64,000 bases of DNA from an uncultured Gammaproteobacteria bacterium (GTDB lineage: Bacteria; Pseudomonadota; Gammaproteobacteria; UBA6429; Thiohalophilaceae): contig CALBTB010000004.1 of NCBI GenBank assembly GCA_937967995.1, forward strand, positions 186,001 to 250,000, given 5' to 3'. The notes below the pieces were generated by a model. It had not been told where the DNA came from. It ran no database searches and saw only the letters and a list, made by a program, of their open reading frames with translations. Shown here piece after piece: positions 22,901-31,641 of this stretch (positions are counted from its first letter, which is position 1; each line of letters begins with the position of its first letter). The translations under genes and the position numbers were made by a program.

Positions 22901-25900
22901 AATGATTCCCGTGTTGTGTAGCCAACTATCATATGCAACCGCCGATATACCCGTGCCGTCGGTTGTCGCCGTGACTACGAAATCCGCATTGGAATCACTT
23001 GAATCGCCATCACCAAAAGCATCGGCGTCGTGGTTCTGTGTTGAGGCATTCGGGTTTGCTTTTAGTCGGACCGTGATCGTGCCAGCATTCATGATTTTAT
23101 GACGACCACTAGCAAGAGCAAGGCCCACTCCACCGGCTGAGGTCAACGTCGATGTAAAACCATCACCATTACCACCTCCGAAAAAACCATCACCGTCGGC
23201 GTGGGAGTCGGCCGTGGCAAATGCGTTATTAAGTACAGTGATACTGCCATGATTATAAATCTTCGTATTACCCTCATCGGCCCATACACCATACACAAGG
23301 ACGCCTGCATTCGAAATTGCATCGGTAGTGGCATCACCATTTGACAGATTGGACCCATCAGCTATGGCGGTGGTAACCATCGTAGCGGTGGCGGATACTT
23401 TTACAGTGCCTTTGTTATAGAATTTATGTTTACCGGCACCCAGTTCGACGCCGAAGCCAGTGCTGGTGACATCACCTTTAGAGACAGCAAAACCCTGCCC
23501 CGAAAAAATGCCGGATTGCGAATCACCGAATGCATTGCCCTTTGCCACTACGCTGACATCGATATCGCCTTCATTTAGAATTCGATCATTGCCCTGATCA
23601 CTGGCTATACCGCGAGCTGTCGCGACAGCGGTTATATCGGCACCGGTTTTAGCATCGCCACCCAGGCCGACTGAGACATCCTGTCCAGTGATTGCAGTGG
23701 AGTCAGCAACCACTTTGATCATACCTTTGTTGTCAAGCTTGTCATGCCCCTGGCTGCCACTAATACCAGTCGCGTCTGAATCAGCAGTAATAAACGCACT
23801 CGCCGATGCACCACCAGCGAGTGAAAAGTTATCACCATTAGCTGTCGCTACTGACCTGGCCAGAACATCAATCCAGTCCAGATTCGCGATCTCATCCCCA
23901 TGTTCACCGCCACCGGCCATGCCGATTGCTGTTGCGGTGCCTTTAATACCGGAGCTGGTATTGGCATTGCCGAAAATCGCCAGGGTAGAGGCTCTGCTGT
24001 TAGCAACAATATTCGCATCCACATCAATGCCACCCTTATTGTATAAGTGATCGGCACCCAATCCTGCACTCATACCCGTGGCCAAGGCATCGGCTGTGAT
24101 GGCACCTTTGGAAGAGGCGACCCCTGCCAGATTAAAAGTGGAACTCCTCACATCAGCAGTGCTCGTAGCCTTGGCAACAATCAAATCCAGGTTAATCAAT
24201 GTGTCATTTTGACTTCCACCGTCCATGCCAGTGGCTGAACTGGTGGTGCTGGCATCGGCAGTGGCTTTGGACTGTCCTACCAGATTAACCGACTTGCTAT
24301 TCGCCAGACCAAAAGCGTTAGTGCTGGCAGTGATTTGCTGACTATTGACAATCTTATCGTTACCGCTGCCGCCACTGATGCCTACAGCACTGGCAAAAGT
24401 CGTCACATCGGCATCAATATCTGAGCCACCAATCCCAGAAAAGCCAAATGATTTAGCACGACCAACGGCAGCAGCCGACACGGTAATGCTTGACGAGTTA
24501 AATATATGGTCATCACCGGATGCCCCTGTCAAACCCATTGCAGTGGCTGTCGATGTCGAAGTGGCATCGGCGACACTGGCACCAACTAATGTGATACTAA
24601 GTGATCTGGAATTACCTCTGGCGAGGGCGCTGACATCAATCACTCCTTTATTAATGATCTTGTCATGATCATCTCCGCCATCAATGCCAACTGCCAGGGC
24701 AGTGGAAGTGCTTGCTGCATTCGCTGGAGCATAACCAAGTAATGACAACCCTAAAGCTTGTGAATCAGTACACGCCCCCCCAAGTGAATCATCGCAATTT
24801 ATTGCTGATGTAATACCATCAGCATTAGCGTCACCAGCCATACTGGTAATACTGCCTACATTGAAAATAACATCATCGCTCTCACCCGCATCAATACCTA
24901 TGCTTATAGCCGTTGCATTACTTGTCGCATCGGCACTGGCTACACCCAGCAATGCAAAACCACCCGCTGCAGCAGAAGACGCCGCATTACTCTGCGTTGT
25001 GATTTCATGTTTGTTAATAATTTTATCGTTACCAGCGCTACTGGCAATGCCATTGGCCGTTGCGTTTGCCGTGGTTGTTGCATTTGCAAACGCTGCCCCG
25101 AGGACACTTACCCCAACAGATAATCCATCGGCTGTACTGTTTGCTGTTGCAGTCAGAGTTCCATGATTGTTGATTTCATCCTTGCCACCTTCGGTTTTAA
25201 TTGCATGTGCATTCGCTGTGGCGGTAGAGGTACTTTCACCAAGAGAGTAACCCGCTAAACTAACTGCAACGCTCGTGCCTTCTGCATCTGCAATCGCAGC
25301 AGCCTGCACATCACCCACATTAACAATTTTTTCACTCCAGTCATCTTTGTGTTGTTTTTTCTTCTCTTTGTGGTAATCAGAGTCGTTATGATATTTGTAG
25401 TCATGATGAGATTTAGATTCTCTGTGGCCTTTATCATCGTCATCGTGTTTTCTGGGTGCTACACGAGCACCACTATAAATACCAATTGCATTGGCTTTCG
25501 CGATACTCTCAACATCCGCAATTGTAACCGACGGACCAACAGCCAGCCCGACCGAGACTGAAGTCGCATCCGCCTGGGCATCGGCGCCACTGATGATATT
25601 GCCTGCATTAAAAATTTCATCGTTACCGGCGGCGCCGTCGATACCTATGGTATTCGCTTCAGCCGTGGAAGTAGCATCGGTCAAAGCCACACTGATTCCG
25701 ACAGGAGCAATCGCGAGCGATACTGAAACTGAGGCAGAATCAACTTCCGACTTCGTGTCGAAATCAATCAGACCGAAATTTTTGATGACATCATTACCAC
25801 GGCCACCGTCAATGCCTATCGCAGTTGCCTGGGTGGTTGCAGTGGTATCCGCCAATGCCACACCCACACCAAGACCAGCGGCTGTACCACTTAAGCTTAC

Positions 25901-28900
25901 CGATACGCTGGTCGCATCGGAGATCGCTTCAATACCATCTGAAATTATCTTGCCTTTATTCTTTATATAATCATCACCTGCACCGGCTGAGATACCCATC
26001 ACCGTCACATCAGCATGAGCACCCGCATCGGTTAACGCCAGACCACCCGCTACGCCGCCCTTCAAGGCAGCATTCAATTGCACAGAAACACTCACTGCAT
26101 CAGCATCAGCTTTGATCTGGGAAAAAGTAATATCTCCAATATTCCACAATTGATCATCGCCGGCACCGGTAATGATACCGCTGGCACTCGTATTTGCATT
26201 AGCACTGGTATCGGCCAGCGCCGCACCTAAAGCCACACCTGTACTTGTTACACCCAGCTGGACCGATACACCAACCCCGGTTGCAGTTGATTCAATGTTG
26301 TAGAGAGATATCAGGTCGTTATTGATAATCTTGTTGTCATCCTCTAAATCTTCGATGCCAACTGTCCATAGATTCGCTATTGCGCTTGCATTGCTCATTG
26401 AGGCGCCGCTGGCAAGTCCTGCACTCAGCGCCACATTCAATGTCACACCGACGCTAACCGAATCAGCATCGGCCTGTAAATTTTGCAGGAAAATATCACC
26501 GTTATTGATCAGCAGATCATCGCCAGCTGCACCATCTATCCCCTTCGCGCTTAGCTCTGCGACACCCAGTGTGTCAGCGATACTGACACCCGCGGACACA
26601 CCAGAATTAGTGCCCGCCAATTCGACAGAAATACCGGCAGCATGAGCATCTGCACGGGAATCCAGAATTGAAACGGTACCATTGTTGGTGACGACATCGT
26701 CATTAGTACCCGCATCCATTCCCACCAGGTTTGTGGTGGCGGAAGCCGTGGCATCGGTCAACGCAACACCAATTGCCACACCTTTATCAGCACCGGCTGC
26801 ACCAACCGACACACTCAAGGCATTGGCATCGCTATTAATGTTCTGTAGTACGATATTGCTTTGGTTCAGGAGTTCATCATGACCACTCCCTCCATCGATC
26901 CCTATCACATTGGCTTCGGCATCGGCGCGACTGTCGGCAAGGGCAACACCGACTGCGAGACCCTGTTTAGCAAATGTGAAACTGGCACCAATGCCAACCG
27001 TATTGGTATCCGCAGTAACGCTGTTGACATTGATCATGCCGTTATTGTGGATGGTGTCACCACCCTTACCGCCACTGATAGCGGTTACATCGGTAATGGC
27101 TTCTGAGCTCGCATCCACCAATGCCACACCTGCAGCCAGACCCTGATCCAGGGCTGCTTCTATAGTGGCAGAGATATTAATCGAATCGACTTCTGAACGT
27201 GCGTTTAGATTAATTTGATTCGTGTTATTAATAAAATCATGTCCCTTGCCAGCATCGATCCCGGTTACTGAAGCTTCTGCAATTGCTTCGGATCGTGCCA
27301 GACCCACACCGATAACCGCACCTTGTTGGGTGATTCCAATATTCGTCGAGACATTGACATTGTTAATATCCGCATCGGCGCTGACATTCAACTGGCCTTT
27401 GTTGTAGATGTAATCTGTGTTTTTACCGCCGATGATTCCGTTCGTAGTTGCCGTGGCTTCATTTGAGGTATCGGTAGCGGCCAGTCCCAAAGCGCCACCT
27501 GCACCCCTGAGGGTACCCCCTAAAGTAATCGCGGCACCAACGTTTGTGGTATCTGCGTAGGACGCCGCACTTAGACTGCCAGCATTCGTTATGACATTTT
27601 TTCCATCACCTGCATCAATGCCGTTTACAGACGAAACCGCCTCGGTAACCGCGCGGGCCAACACGCCATCAATCGCGAGAAAATTATCACCCTTTTCATA
27701 TTTTATATCGAGACTGGCAGAGATACTGGTGGAGCCACTGCTTGCCTTCGCATCAACTTCCATCACACCGTCACTACTAATATAAATAGTATCGTGACCG
27801 TCACCGGCAATAATACCTGCAGCATTTGAGTTTGTCTGTGTTGAGGTGTCCGCACCCACAAACGATATTCCTAAAGGAATACCCGGCACGTCGGGTATAA
27901 AGTCTATAGACAGTTCGGCGATATTCAACGATACCGCTGTAGCAGAGGCATCGGACGTTGCATCGACATCCAGCAAGCCTCGATGAAGAATCTCGTTATG
28001 TCCATCACCCAACATAACACCTATCGCATCAGCCTTGGCTTCTGTCCCGGCCCCGCCAATTACAATGCCTGGTGTCGGCAACTTGAAATCGAATACGGCG
28101 ATACCAACGTTGATATTTTCCTGAGAAGCCTCAGCCATTGCCTCACTGGTAATGATGCCCTGCAGAGTAAGTTGATCGTGGCCCTTTCCGCTGTCGATTG
28201 CGATCGCGCTGGCCTGACTGGTGATACCAATATCGGCCAGGCTACCTGTTTCAATCAGCGTGCTTACACTTCCGGGCACACCCTCGGAAGCCAATGCAAT
28301 CCCGAGTGAGTGCACATCCGCTTTTGCCACTGCATTAAGCACGGAGGTATCAGTTAGCTCTATATAATCGTTACCCAGACCACTATTGATACCAACGGAG
28401 GTGGCATCCAGAGTCGTGGAGTTACTCCCACCTTCACCGTCAAGAATAGTCACATCAACAAAAGTGAGATTAACACTGACATCATCAACCTCCGCTGTTG
28501 CTGTTGTATTAATAGTGCCACTGCTGAAAATCTGATCTTTACCACGTCCGCTGTCGATGCCAACAGTAAAGGCATCTACCTCCAGCTCGCTATCGACCAG
28601 TGCCGAAGCCGCACCGTTAGCTACAAAACTACCACTCGTTGATTCTGAACTGGCATTAACAAAGATATCGCCAGTGTTATGAATAGTATCTTTACTATTA
28701 CCGGTTGATATTCCCTTGGCAGTTGAAAAAAGAAAGCGGCTGCTATCACTGTGTGTGGTATCGACGAGATTGAACTCTCCGCTATAGTTACTAATCTTTG
28801 ATATGGCGTTTATATTTATTATGCCATCATTGCCAACTGTATCCATGCCGTTACCCGTATCGATACCTGTAGCTTTCGAGTTTAAGGTAATCGTTGCATC

Positions 28901-29707
28901 AACCGCGGTCGTACCTGTAAGGGTAATGTCGAAATTTATATCATTTAACTCTGCAATCGACGTGATATCGATTACACCAGTGTTAGCATTATTGATTTCG
29001 TCATCGTCGTAACTGCTCGTGATACCCAGGGCATTTGCATTCAGTATGGTATTGGCATCAAGATCCTGATCATGAATGGGGATGCCAGGCAAGGTAAGCC
29101 CACTATCGGTGGATTTCGCCGTTACCTTTAACTGCGCCCGATTATCGACACTGTCACCACCATTGCCGCTACTCCACGATTTATCGTGTCGCTTATCATC
29201 ACCTTTATGCTTATCATGATCGCCTCGCCTATGATCATGGCGGCTCTGAACATCACCAATTCCGACAGCCAGCGCATCGTCACCTGATTCCAATGAGAGA
29301 TCTACCACTAATTGCCCATTGTTAGTGATATCATCCTTGCCGTGACCGCCATTAATACCAATGACTTTCACAGAAATGGGATCGTCCTGTTTGTCCGTCA
29401 CTTTCACGGCAATACTGCCGTTATTCGTTACGGTATCGTTGCCAGATCCGGCTTCTACACCGACAACTCTTAAACCATCAGAAGGATTCGTTATATCAAT
29501 ATCGATAATGGCTCCCAACAAAATCGTGATGAAGTCATCGCCCTTACCACTATCAATACCATCGAGATCGCTGTTGTCACAGATGATTAAATCGGATTTA
29601 TGCGTCCCATCCGGTTCACATGCGGCAAAAGTTGGTGCAGGCTTGAGCAGAAGGACGAAACACAGAAGTGACATGACGAGACAAGATCGTAAAAACGCTT
29701 CTTTCAT
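19901..29707 (-). CDS. Giant autotransporter adhesin with about 60-residue tandem repeats
   Basis: About 3,268 residues. ATG 29707 follows GGGAGG with good spacing; the GTG at 29731 is less likely. A Sec signal (LVMSLLCFVLLLKPAPTFA) leads into a passenger built of dozens of diverged units near 60 residues. Each unit has a GI(D)GGxGNDxIxNxGxI turn and an A/S/V-rich strand segment ending in ALTDA-type sequence, suiting a long beta-solenoid. A passenger C-terminal region (about 2620-2790) and a barrel (about 2990-3268, GGLFFPIKTWDLEVYGALQY to IFFANIQYQFD) identify type Va secretion. Two His/Lys/Asp-rich inserts interrupt the passenger. Adhesion or surface structure is inferred. It is alone in its operon, 274 bases before the YD-repeat gene. 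Confidence 0.9.
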   Translation of the reverse strand: MKEAFLRSCLVMSLLCFVLLLKPAPTFAACEPDGTHKSDLIICDNSDLDGIDSGKGDDFITILLGAIIDIDITNPSDGLRVVGVEAGSGNDTVTNNGSIAVKVTDKQDDPISVKVIGINGGHGKDDITNNGQLVVDLSLESGDDALAVGIGDVQSRHDHRRGDHDKHKGDDKRHDKSWSSGNGGDSVDNRAQLKVTAKSTDSGLTLPGIPIHDQDLDANTILNANALGITSSYDDDEINNANTGVIDITSIAELNDINFDITLTGTTAVDATITLNSKATGIDTGNGMDTVGNDGIININAISKISNYSGEFNLVDTTHSDSSRFLFSTAKGISTGNSKDTIHNTGDIFVNASSESTSGSFVANGAASALVDSELEVDAFTVGIDSGRGKDQIFSSGTINTTATAEVDDVSVNLTFVDVTILDGEGGSNSTTLDATSVGINSGLGNDYIELTDTSVLNAVAKADVHSLGIALASEGVPGSVSTLIETGSLADIGITSQASAIAIDSGKGHDQLTLQGIITSEAMAEASQENINVGIAVFDFKLPTPGIVIGGAGTEAKADAIGVMLGDGHNEILHRGLLDVDATSDASATAVSLNIAELSIDFIPDVPGIPLGISFVGADTSTQTNSNAAGIIAGDGHDTIYISSDGVMEVDAKASSGSTSISASLDIKYEKGDNFLAIDGVLARAVTEAVSSVNGIDAGDGKNVITNAGSLSAASYADTTNVGAAITLGGTLRGAGGALGLAATDTSNEATATTNGIIGGKNTDYIYNKGQLNVSADADINNVNVSTNIGITQQGAVIGVGLARSEAIAEASVTGIDAGKGHDFINNTNQINLNARSEVDSINISATIEAALDQGLAAGVALVDASSEAITDVTAISGGKGGDTIHNNGMINVNSVTADTNTVGIGASFTFAKQGLAVGVALADSRADAEANVIGIDGGSGHDELLNQSNIVLQNINSDANALSVSVGAAGADKGVAIGVALTDATASATTNLVGMDAGTNDDVVTNNGTVSILDSRADAHAAGISVELAGTNSGVSAGVSIADTLGVAELSAKGIDGAAGDDLLINNGDIFLQNLQADADSVSVGVTLNVALSAGLASGASMSNASAIANLWTVGIEDLEDDNKIINNDLISLYNIESTATGVGVSVQLGVTSTGVALGAALADTSANANTSASGIITGAGDDQLWNIGDITFSQIKADADAVSVSVQLNAALKGGVAGGLALTDAGAHADVTVMGISAGAGDDYIKNKGKIISDGIEAISDATSVSVSLSGTAAGLGVGVALADTTATTQATAIGIDGGRGNDVIKNFGLIDFDTKSEVDSASVSVSLAIAPVGISVALTDATSTAEANTIGIDGAAGNDEIFNAGNIISGADAQADATSVSVGLAVGPSVTIADVESIAKANAIGIYSGARVAPRKHDDDDKGHRESKSHHDYKYHNDSDYHKEKKKQHKDDWSEKIVNVGDVQAAAIADAEGTSVAVSLAGYSLGESTSTATANAHAIKTEGGKDEINNHGTLTATANSTADGLSVGVSVLGAAFANATTTANATANGIASSAGNDKIINKHEITTQSNAASSAAAGGFALLGVASADATSNATAISIGIDAGESDDVIFNVGSITSMAGDANADGITSAINCDDSLGGACTDSQALGLSLLGYAPANAASTSTALAVGIDGGDDHDKIINKGVIDVSALARGNSRSLSITLVGASVADATSTSTATAMGLTGASGDDHIFNSSSITVSAAAVGRAKSFGFSGIGGSDIDADVTTFASAVGISGGSGNDKIVNSQQITASTNAFGLANSKSVNLVGQSKATADASTTSSATGMDGGSQNDTLINLDLIVAKATSTADVRSSTFNLAGVASSKGAITADALATGMSAGLGADHLYNKGGIDVDANIVANSRASTLAIFGNANTSSGIKGTATAIGMAGGGEHGDEIANLDWIDVLARSVATANGDNFSLAGGASASAFITADSDATGISGSQGHDKLDNKGMIKVVADSTAITGQDVSVGLGGDAKTGADITAVATARGIASDQGNDRILNEGDIDVSVVAKGNAFGDSQSGIFSGQGFAVSKGDVTSTGFGVELGAGKHKFYNKGTVKVSATATMVTTAIADGSNLSNGDATTDAISNAGVLVYGVWADEGNTKIYNHGSITVLNNAFATADSHADGDGFFGGGNGDGFTSTLTSAGGVGLALASGRHKIMNAGTITVRLKANPNASTQNHDADAFGDGDSSDSNADFVVTATTDGTGISAVAYDSWLHNTGIIVVDTHANAAPLALAQSDVGGETDTTGKTTVSARSKGIVLTGDHNNSINGNEITVTSLATAVPIVIADTSGAAADADARSNNSISAHADGLSVTGNYNYLYNHGLIAIEADASAICVRSRGCTDSDTTQVDSDADTFEKTTVIAKSNGMLVQGMHNEISNRGEIIVSGLSNATSRLRAEATSGTDANADVLSSSQAKALTDVSGIRSVDGADWITNRGHIAVTADSIGNMNSVALGGTIDGDARAYATGIAETFAYGIRTDQLTVGNDAILNDHIVNKSDIMVRATAKAFATAFAEEDAGGTSDELASGTATATARSFGIYTGNGHDTVINYGNINVTAVATASVSVDTEDNDRERGNPNASAQAVGIYTGAGDDLIVNHGTITASAGASGGPATATREAIQAGAGDDTVTLKDGSVVNGDVDLGADNDTLNLVGSPTINGTIRGAEGINNLAFIGSGYFDFANPATDFHKATKTGEGTYTLSALAPMQHIEVEQGVLEINSDYEFAAGSTFMPSVSSGDGNGRLVINGAVNFSAASISIMKGRGHHLDGDKQTVLYASQGILNSMSFNNIKLPEKTPLLEFHHDITADEVQVSTSVASFQTVASSNNQRVIARYMDEILPNAEGDASEALGEIQSMKAGKHDSAFSSVNPETYVNTQQAFESSVRNYTSTLQQRTRGLRNTKQYNAFVQPGFLATAEQGEPLFPNLVTGNLTDALNLSRKAYRPYGAWAKAYRQNGQLDQTATNSGFDFDSTGYAFGFDNWIDQRRIIGLSMATSTTDLDADNNRTRSDIESQLVSLYSSYVTDKGYVDGSLTYGYNTYQTQRDVTIGNINSTVFSEHNGDVYGASAGGGLFFPIKTWDLEVYGALQYLQQDEEGFQESGAGGVSLNVNPRKSDLLSSELGFRFGKQFKKKNSSLFTEFGAAWFHEFSDDSSVQASFVGSSNSSFTVDGQDIDDDGVLLNAGLSYINRKGVTGTAEYRTEIRDGYTDQIFFANIQYQFD
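25346..25463 (-). other. His/Lys/Asp-rich insert in the autotransporter passenger (second, larger)
   Basis: Around residue 1415-1455 a low-complexity block interrupts one repeat: it reads like PRKHDDDDKGHRESKSHHDY and continues with KYHNDSDYHKEKKKQHKDDW. The flanking repeats otherwise almost lack His and Lys. The composition suggests a flexible, solvent-exposed loop able to bind divalent metal; that is inference. A shorter relative occurs near residues 150-180. Confidence 0.7.
29172..29249 (-). other. His/Lys/Asp-rich insert in the autotransporter passenger (first)
   Basis: Near residues 152-178 the passenger contains SRHDHRRGDHDKHKGDDKRH followed by DKSW, inserted between IGDVQ and the next GNGGDSVDN turn. 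It shares composition and the HDK/DDK wording with the larger insert near 25.4 kb, suggesting a common origin or role. Confidence 0.7.
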
Positions 29708-30076
29708 GACGGCAACCTCCCATAAGCCCACTGTTTAAGTTGGCTTTTATTATTAAAAGAGCATATCGAATTCGGATAGAGGAGATAAACTGGCTAGATT
29801 GAGCTAAAGCGAATAGTTTATACCAATACCAACTTCCAGTATGCCCCTTAAATATTTAATATTTTTATTTGGCCAGTAGAAGAAGAAACATATATTTAAA
29901 GTTTAGGACATATATTCTAAATATATGTGAGCCCGACATAAAAATGACCTAATTTAGCTTTAGTTGATAATAATACTCAACAATTCACAAGCACTTTTCC
30001 CTTATTGTTTGTGGAGTATTCGACGCTAAAATCTCATTGAACACCAGATATCGAGAATCTGTTTCGTCCCCTGGCT
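29708..30076. other. Upstream region of the autotransporter gene
   Basis: About 370 bases with no supported gene. It holds the ribosome site and presumably the promoter of the autotransporter. A CTTTTA/TAAAAG dyad lies at 29744-29759. A 10-base inverted repeat ACATATATTT/AAATATATGT (29888-29897 and 29919-29928) has a third ACATATATTC copy in the loop and is a possible regulator site. Strongly AT-rich. Confidence 0.45.
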
Positions 30077-30077
30077 G

Positions 30078-30153
30078 ATTTAAGTAGACTGTCATATAGC
30101 AATCATCATTCGGGACAATGGCTCGAAGCTTCAAATCCTTTCGCTCAGAACAA
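30078..30153 (+). pseudogene. Degenerate tRNA-Pro copy
   Basis: Aligned by eye with the intact tRNA-Pro at 11577-11653, this stretch shares blocks including TTCGGGAC (anticodon loop), TTCAAATCCT (T loop), TCGC and ACAAT. Matches extend just past the CCA into TACCTAA and, more weakly, into the D arm (GTAG, TAGC). About two thirds of positions from the anticodon arm onward agree, with at least one deletion. The acceptor and T stems no longer pair, so it cannot be functional. It marks the right side of a probable island. Confidence 0.6.
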
Positions 30154-30161
30154 TTTTACCT

Positions 30162-30181
30162 AATAAACTTCGTTTATTTTT
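30162..30181 (+). terminator. Hairpin with T-run after the tRNA-Pro remnant
   Basis: AATAAAC, loop TTC and GTTTATT form a perfect 7-base stem followed by TTTTC on the plus strand. It lies 9 bases beyond the degenerate tRNA and overlaps the stop of the convergent glycosyltransferase gene. It looks like the former terminator of a tRNA transcript, though the stem is AT-rich and weak. Confidence 0.5.
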
Positions 30182-31625
30182 CTTCCTTAAAAACATACAA
30201 ATCCGACTGCTGTCCAAGCAATCTGTAACCGTGGGTAACTGTATTGATATCGGTTTTTGATATGCCCAGTATATCAAGCGTCTCTGGACGTAATATTACA
30301 TAACGCCTTCTATCCCGCGCAGCATATTTAAAGATACCTCCCGCGGTGTATTCAATTTTCTTCTGTTGATGAAGCAGCGGCAGCAATTCCACAGCTTTAA
30401 TGTTTGCGCTGTCAATTTCATTAAAAACAAACCGGGCCGGAGCAAGAATGCGATCTGATGAGTTTATATTATGATATTCGATAATTTTCTTATGTGCCGC
30501 AATGATATGCGAATTTCGATTATCGAAAATCTTGATTGAGTGCCCAAATTGGGTGATGACGTAAAAAATCAGCAAAACATACATTATCCATGGCCTTGAT
30601 ATTTTATTGATCGTACCCGGTAACAGTAACGCAACAATAATGACGATAAATGGCATATGTAATACGAGGTACATATTCTTGTTATCCGGCCCGATTAACG
30701 CCAGACCTAGTTCCGCGGCAATAAAATAGACTAATAAATAATGGATTTCTCTGGATTGTCTTATGCTTTCTCGATTCAGATATATAAGGAGCAAAAAAAG
30801 GATTGTTAACGATATGTCATACAAATGGCTGACAAATCGCTTAGGTGCTGAAAGAAATTTAACAATCCTGTCCAGTATACTGAAACTATCCCGTGTTACC
30901 GCCGGGTCGCCTGTTAATTGTTCAAATGCTACATCGTATGCATTATCAGTAACGATATCTGCAAAATACAATGCACTGGTTAATCCGCTTATAAGTAAAA
31001 AAACGGGAAGAAAACGAACTTTTCTTGCAAAAAGAAGTAACACTATTCCTGCAAACACGAATATCAATCCATTCAGGTGAAATAACACTGTCATCCCGCA
31101 TAGCAATGCCGCAAGTGCAATCAGGCTATAGCTTTCAATGACGATGGCATGTCTGATGGAGAGAAAAGCCAGAAACCCCAGCGACATCATCATAATCTCC
31201 GGCCTGGCTTCAAAACCGTACTGAATAATATAAGTATTAAATAAAAACAATCCGATGAAGATGAAAAAACCTGTGTTATTTCCAGGTGTCAGAACCTTTG
31301 TAAAAAATCGATAAGAAAAGACCAGAAAAACCAGCAGGTATATCAGCACAATTGATTTAAAATTATAGACAGACCAACCGAGCATTTTGTCAATAGCAGC
31401 GATCTGCCATACATGTAGTTTATGATACGCGTATTGGCGCTCCCCCCAATTGAGCATATCGCTATAAAGCTCTGACCTGACGACACCCTCTTGGTTCAAC
31501 CACCAGGCCTGTTCGGCAAAGAAAGCTTCATCATAGGTAATATTTCGTTGATAAAGGCTCGCCATAAAAAACAGCGTGCTTAGCAAGGCAAACGATATAA
31601 CAATATTTTTTCTTGTTATCGGCAT
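30174..31625 (-). CDS. GT-C family membrane glycosyltransferase (GT39/ArnT-like)
   Basis: 483 residues with about ten transmembrane segments. The first extracytoplasmic loop carries an acidic DEAFFAEQAWW motif, the hallmark Asp-Glu of lipid-linked-sugar glycosyltransferases of the GT-C fold. EARPEIMMMSLGFLAFL, LFHLNGL and GPDNKNMYL further match that superfamily. A soluble C-terminal domain follows (about 365-483). It probably transfers a sugar from a polyprenyl phosphate carrier to lipid or protein in the periplasm; the substrate cannot be read. It begins 16 bases after the stop of the preceding gene, so the two are likely co-transcribed. Confidence 0.7.
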   Translation of the reverse strand: MPITRKNIVISFALLSTLFFMASLYQRNITYDEAFFAEQAWWLNQEGVVRSELYSDMLNWGERQYAYHKLHVWQIAAIDKMLGWSVYNFKSIVLIYLLVFLVFSYRFFTKVLTPGNNTGFFIFIGLFLFNTYIIQYGFEARPEIMMMSLGFLAFLSIRHAIVIESYSLIALAALLCGMTVLFHLNGLIFVFAGIVLLLFARKVRFLPVFLLISGLTSALYFADIVTDNAYDVAFEQLTGDPAVTRDSFSILDRIVKFLSAPKRFVSHLYDISLTILFLLLIYLNRESIRQSREIHYLLVYFIAAELGLALIGPDNKNMYLVLHMPFIVIIVALLLPGTINKISRPWIMYVLLIFYVITQFGHSIKIFDNRNSHIIAAHKKIIEYHNINSSDRILAPARFVFNEIDSANIKAVELLPLLHQQKKIEYTAGGIFKYAARDRRRYVILRPETLDILGISKTDINTVTHGYRLLGQQSDLYVFKEEK

Positions 31626-31641
31626 CGACCTGAAGATGTCC

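Noticed and set aside
20000..29700. GGxGND motifs as RTX calcium-binding toxin repeats
   Set aside because: Units are about 60 residues with a single GxGND turn each, not nonapeptide tandem repeats, and the C-terminus is an autotransporter barrel rather than a type I secretion signal.
21540..29738. Numerous plus-strand frames of 60-160 codons across the autotransporter
   Set aside because: They are periodic shadows of the repeat-encoding gene and share its repeat period; none has a plausible domain.
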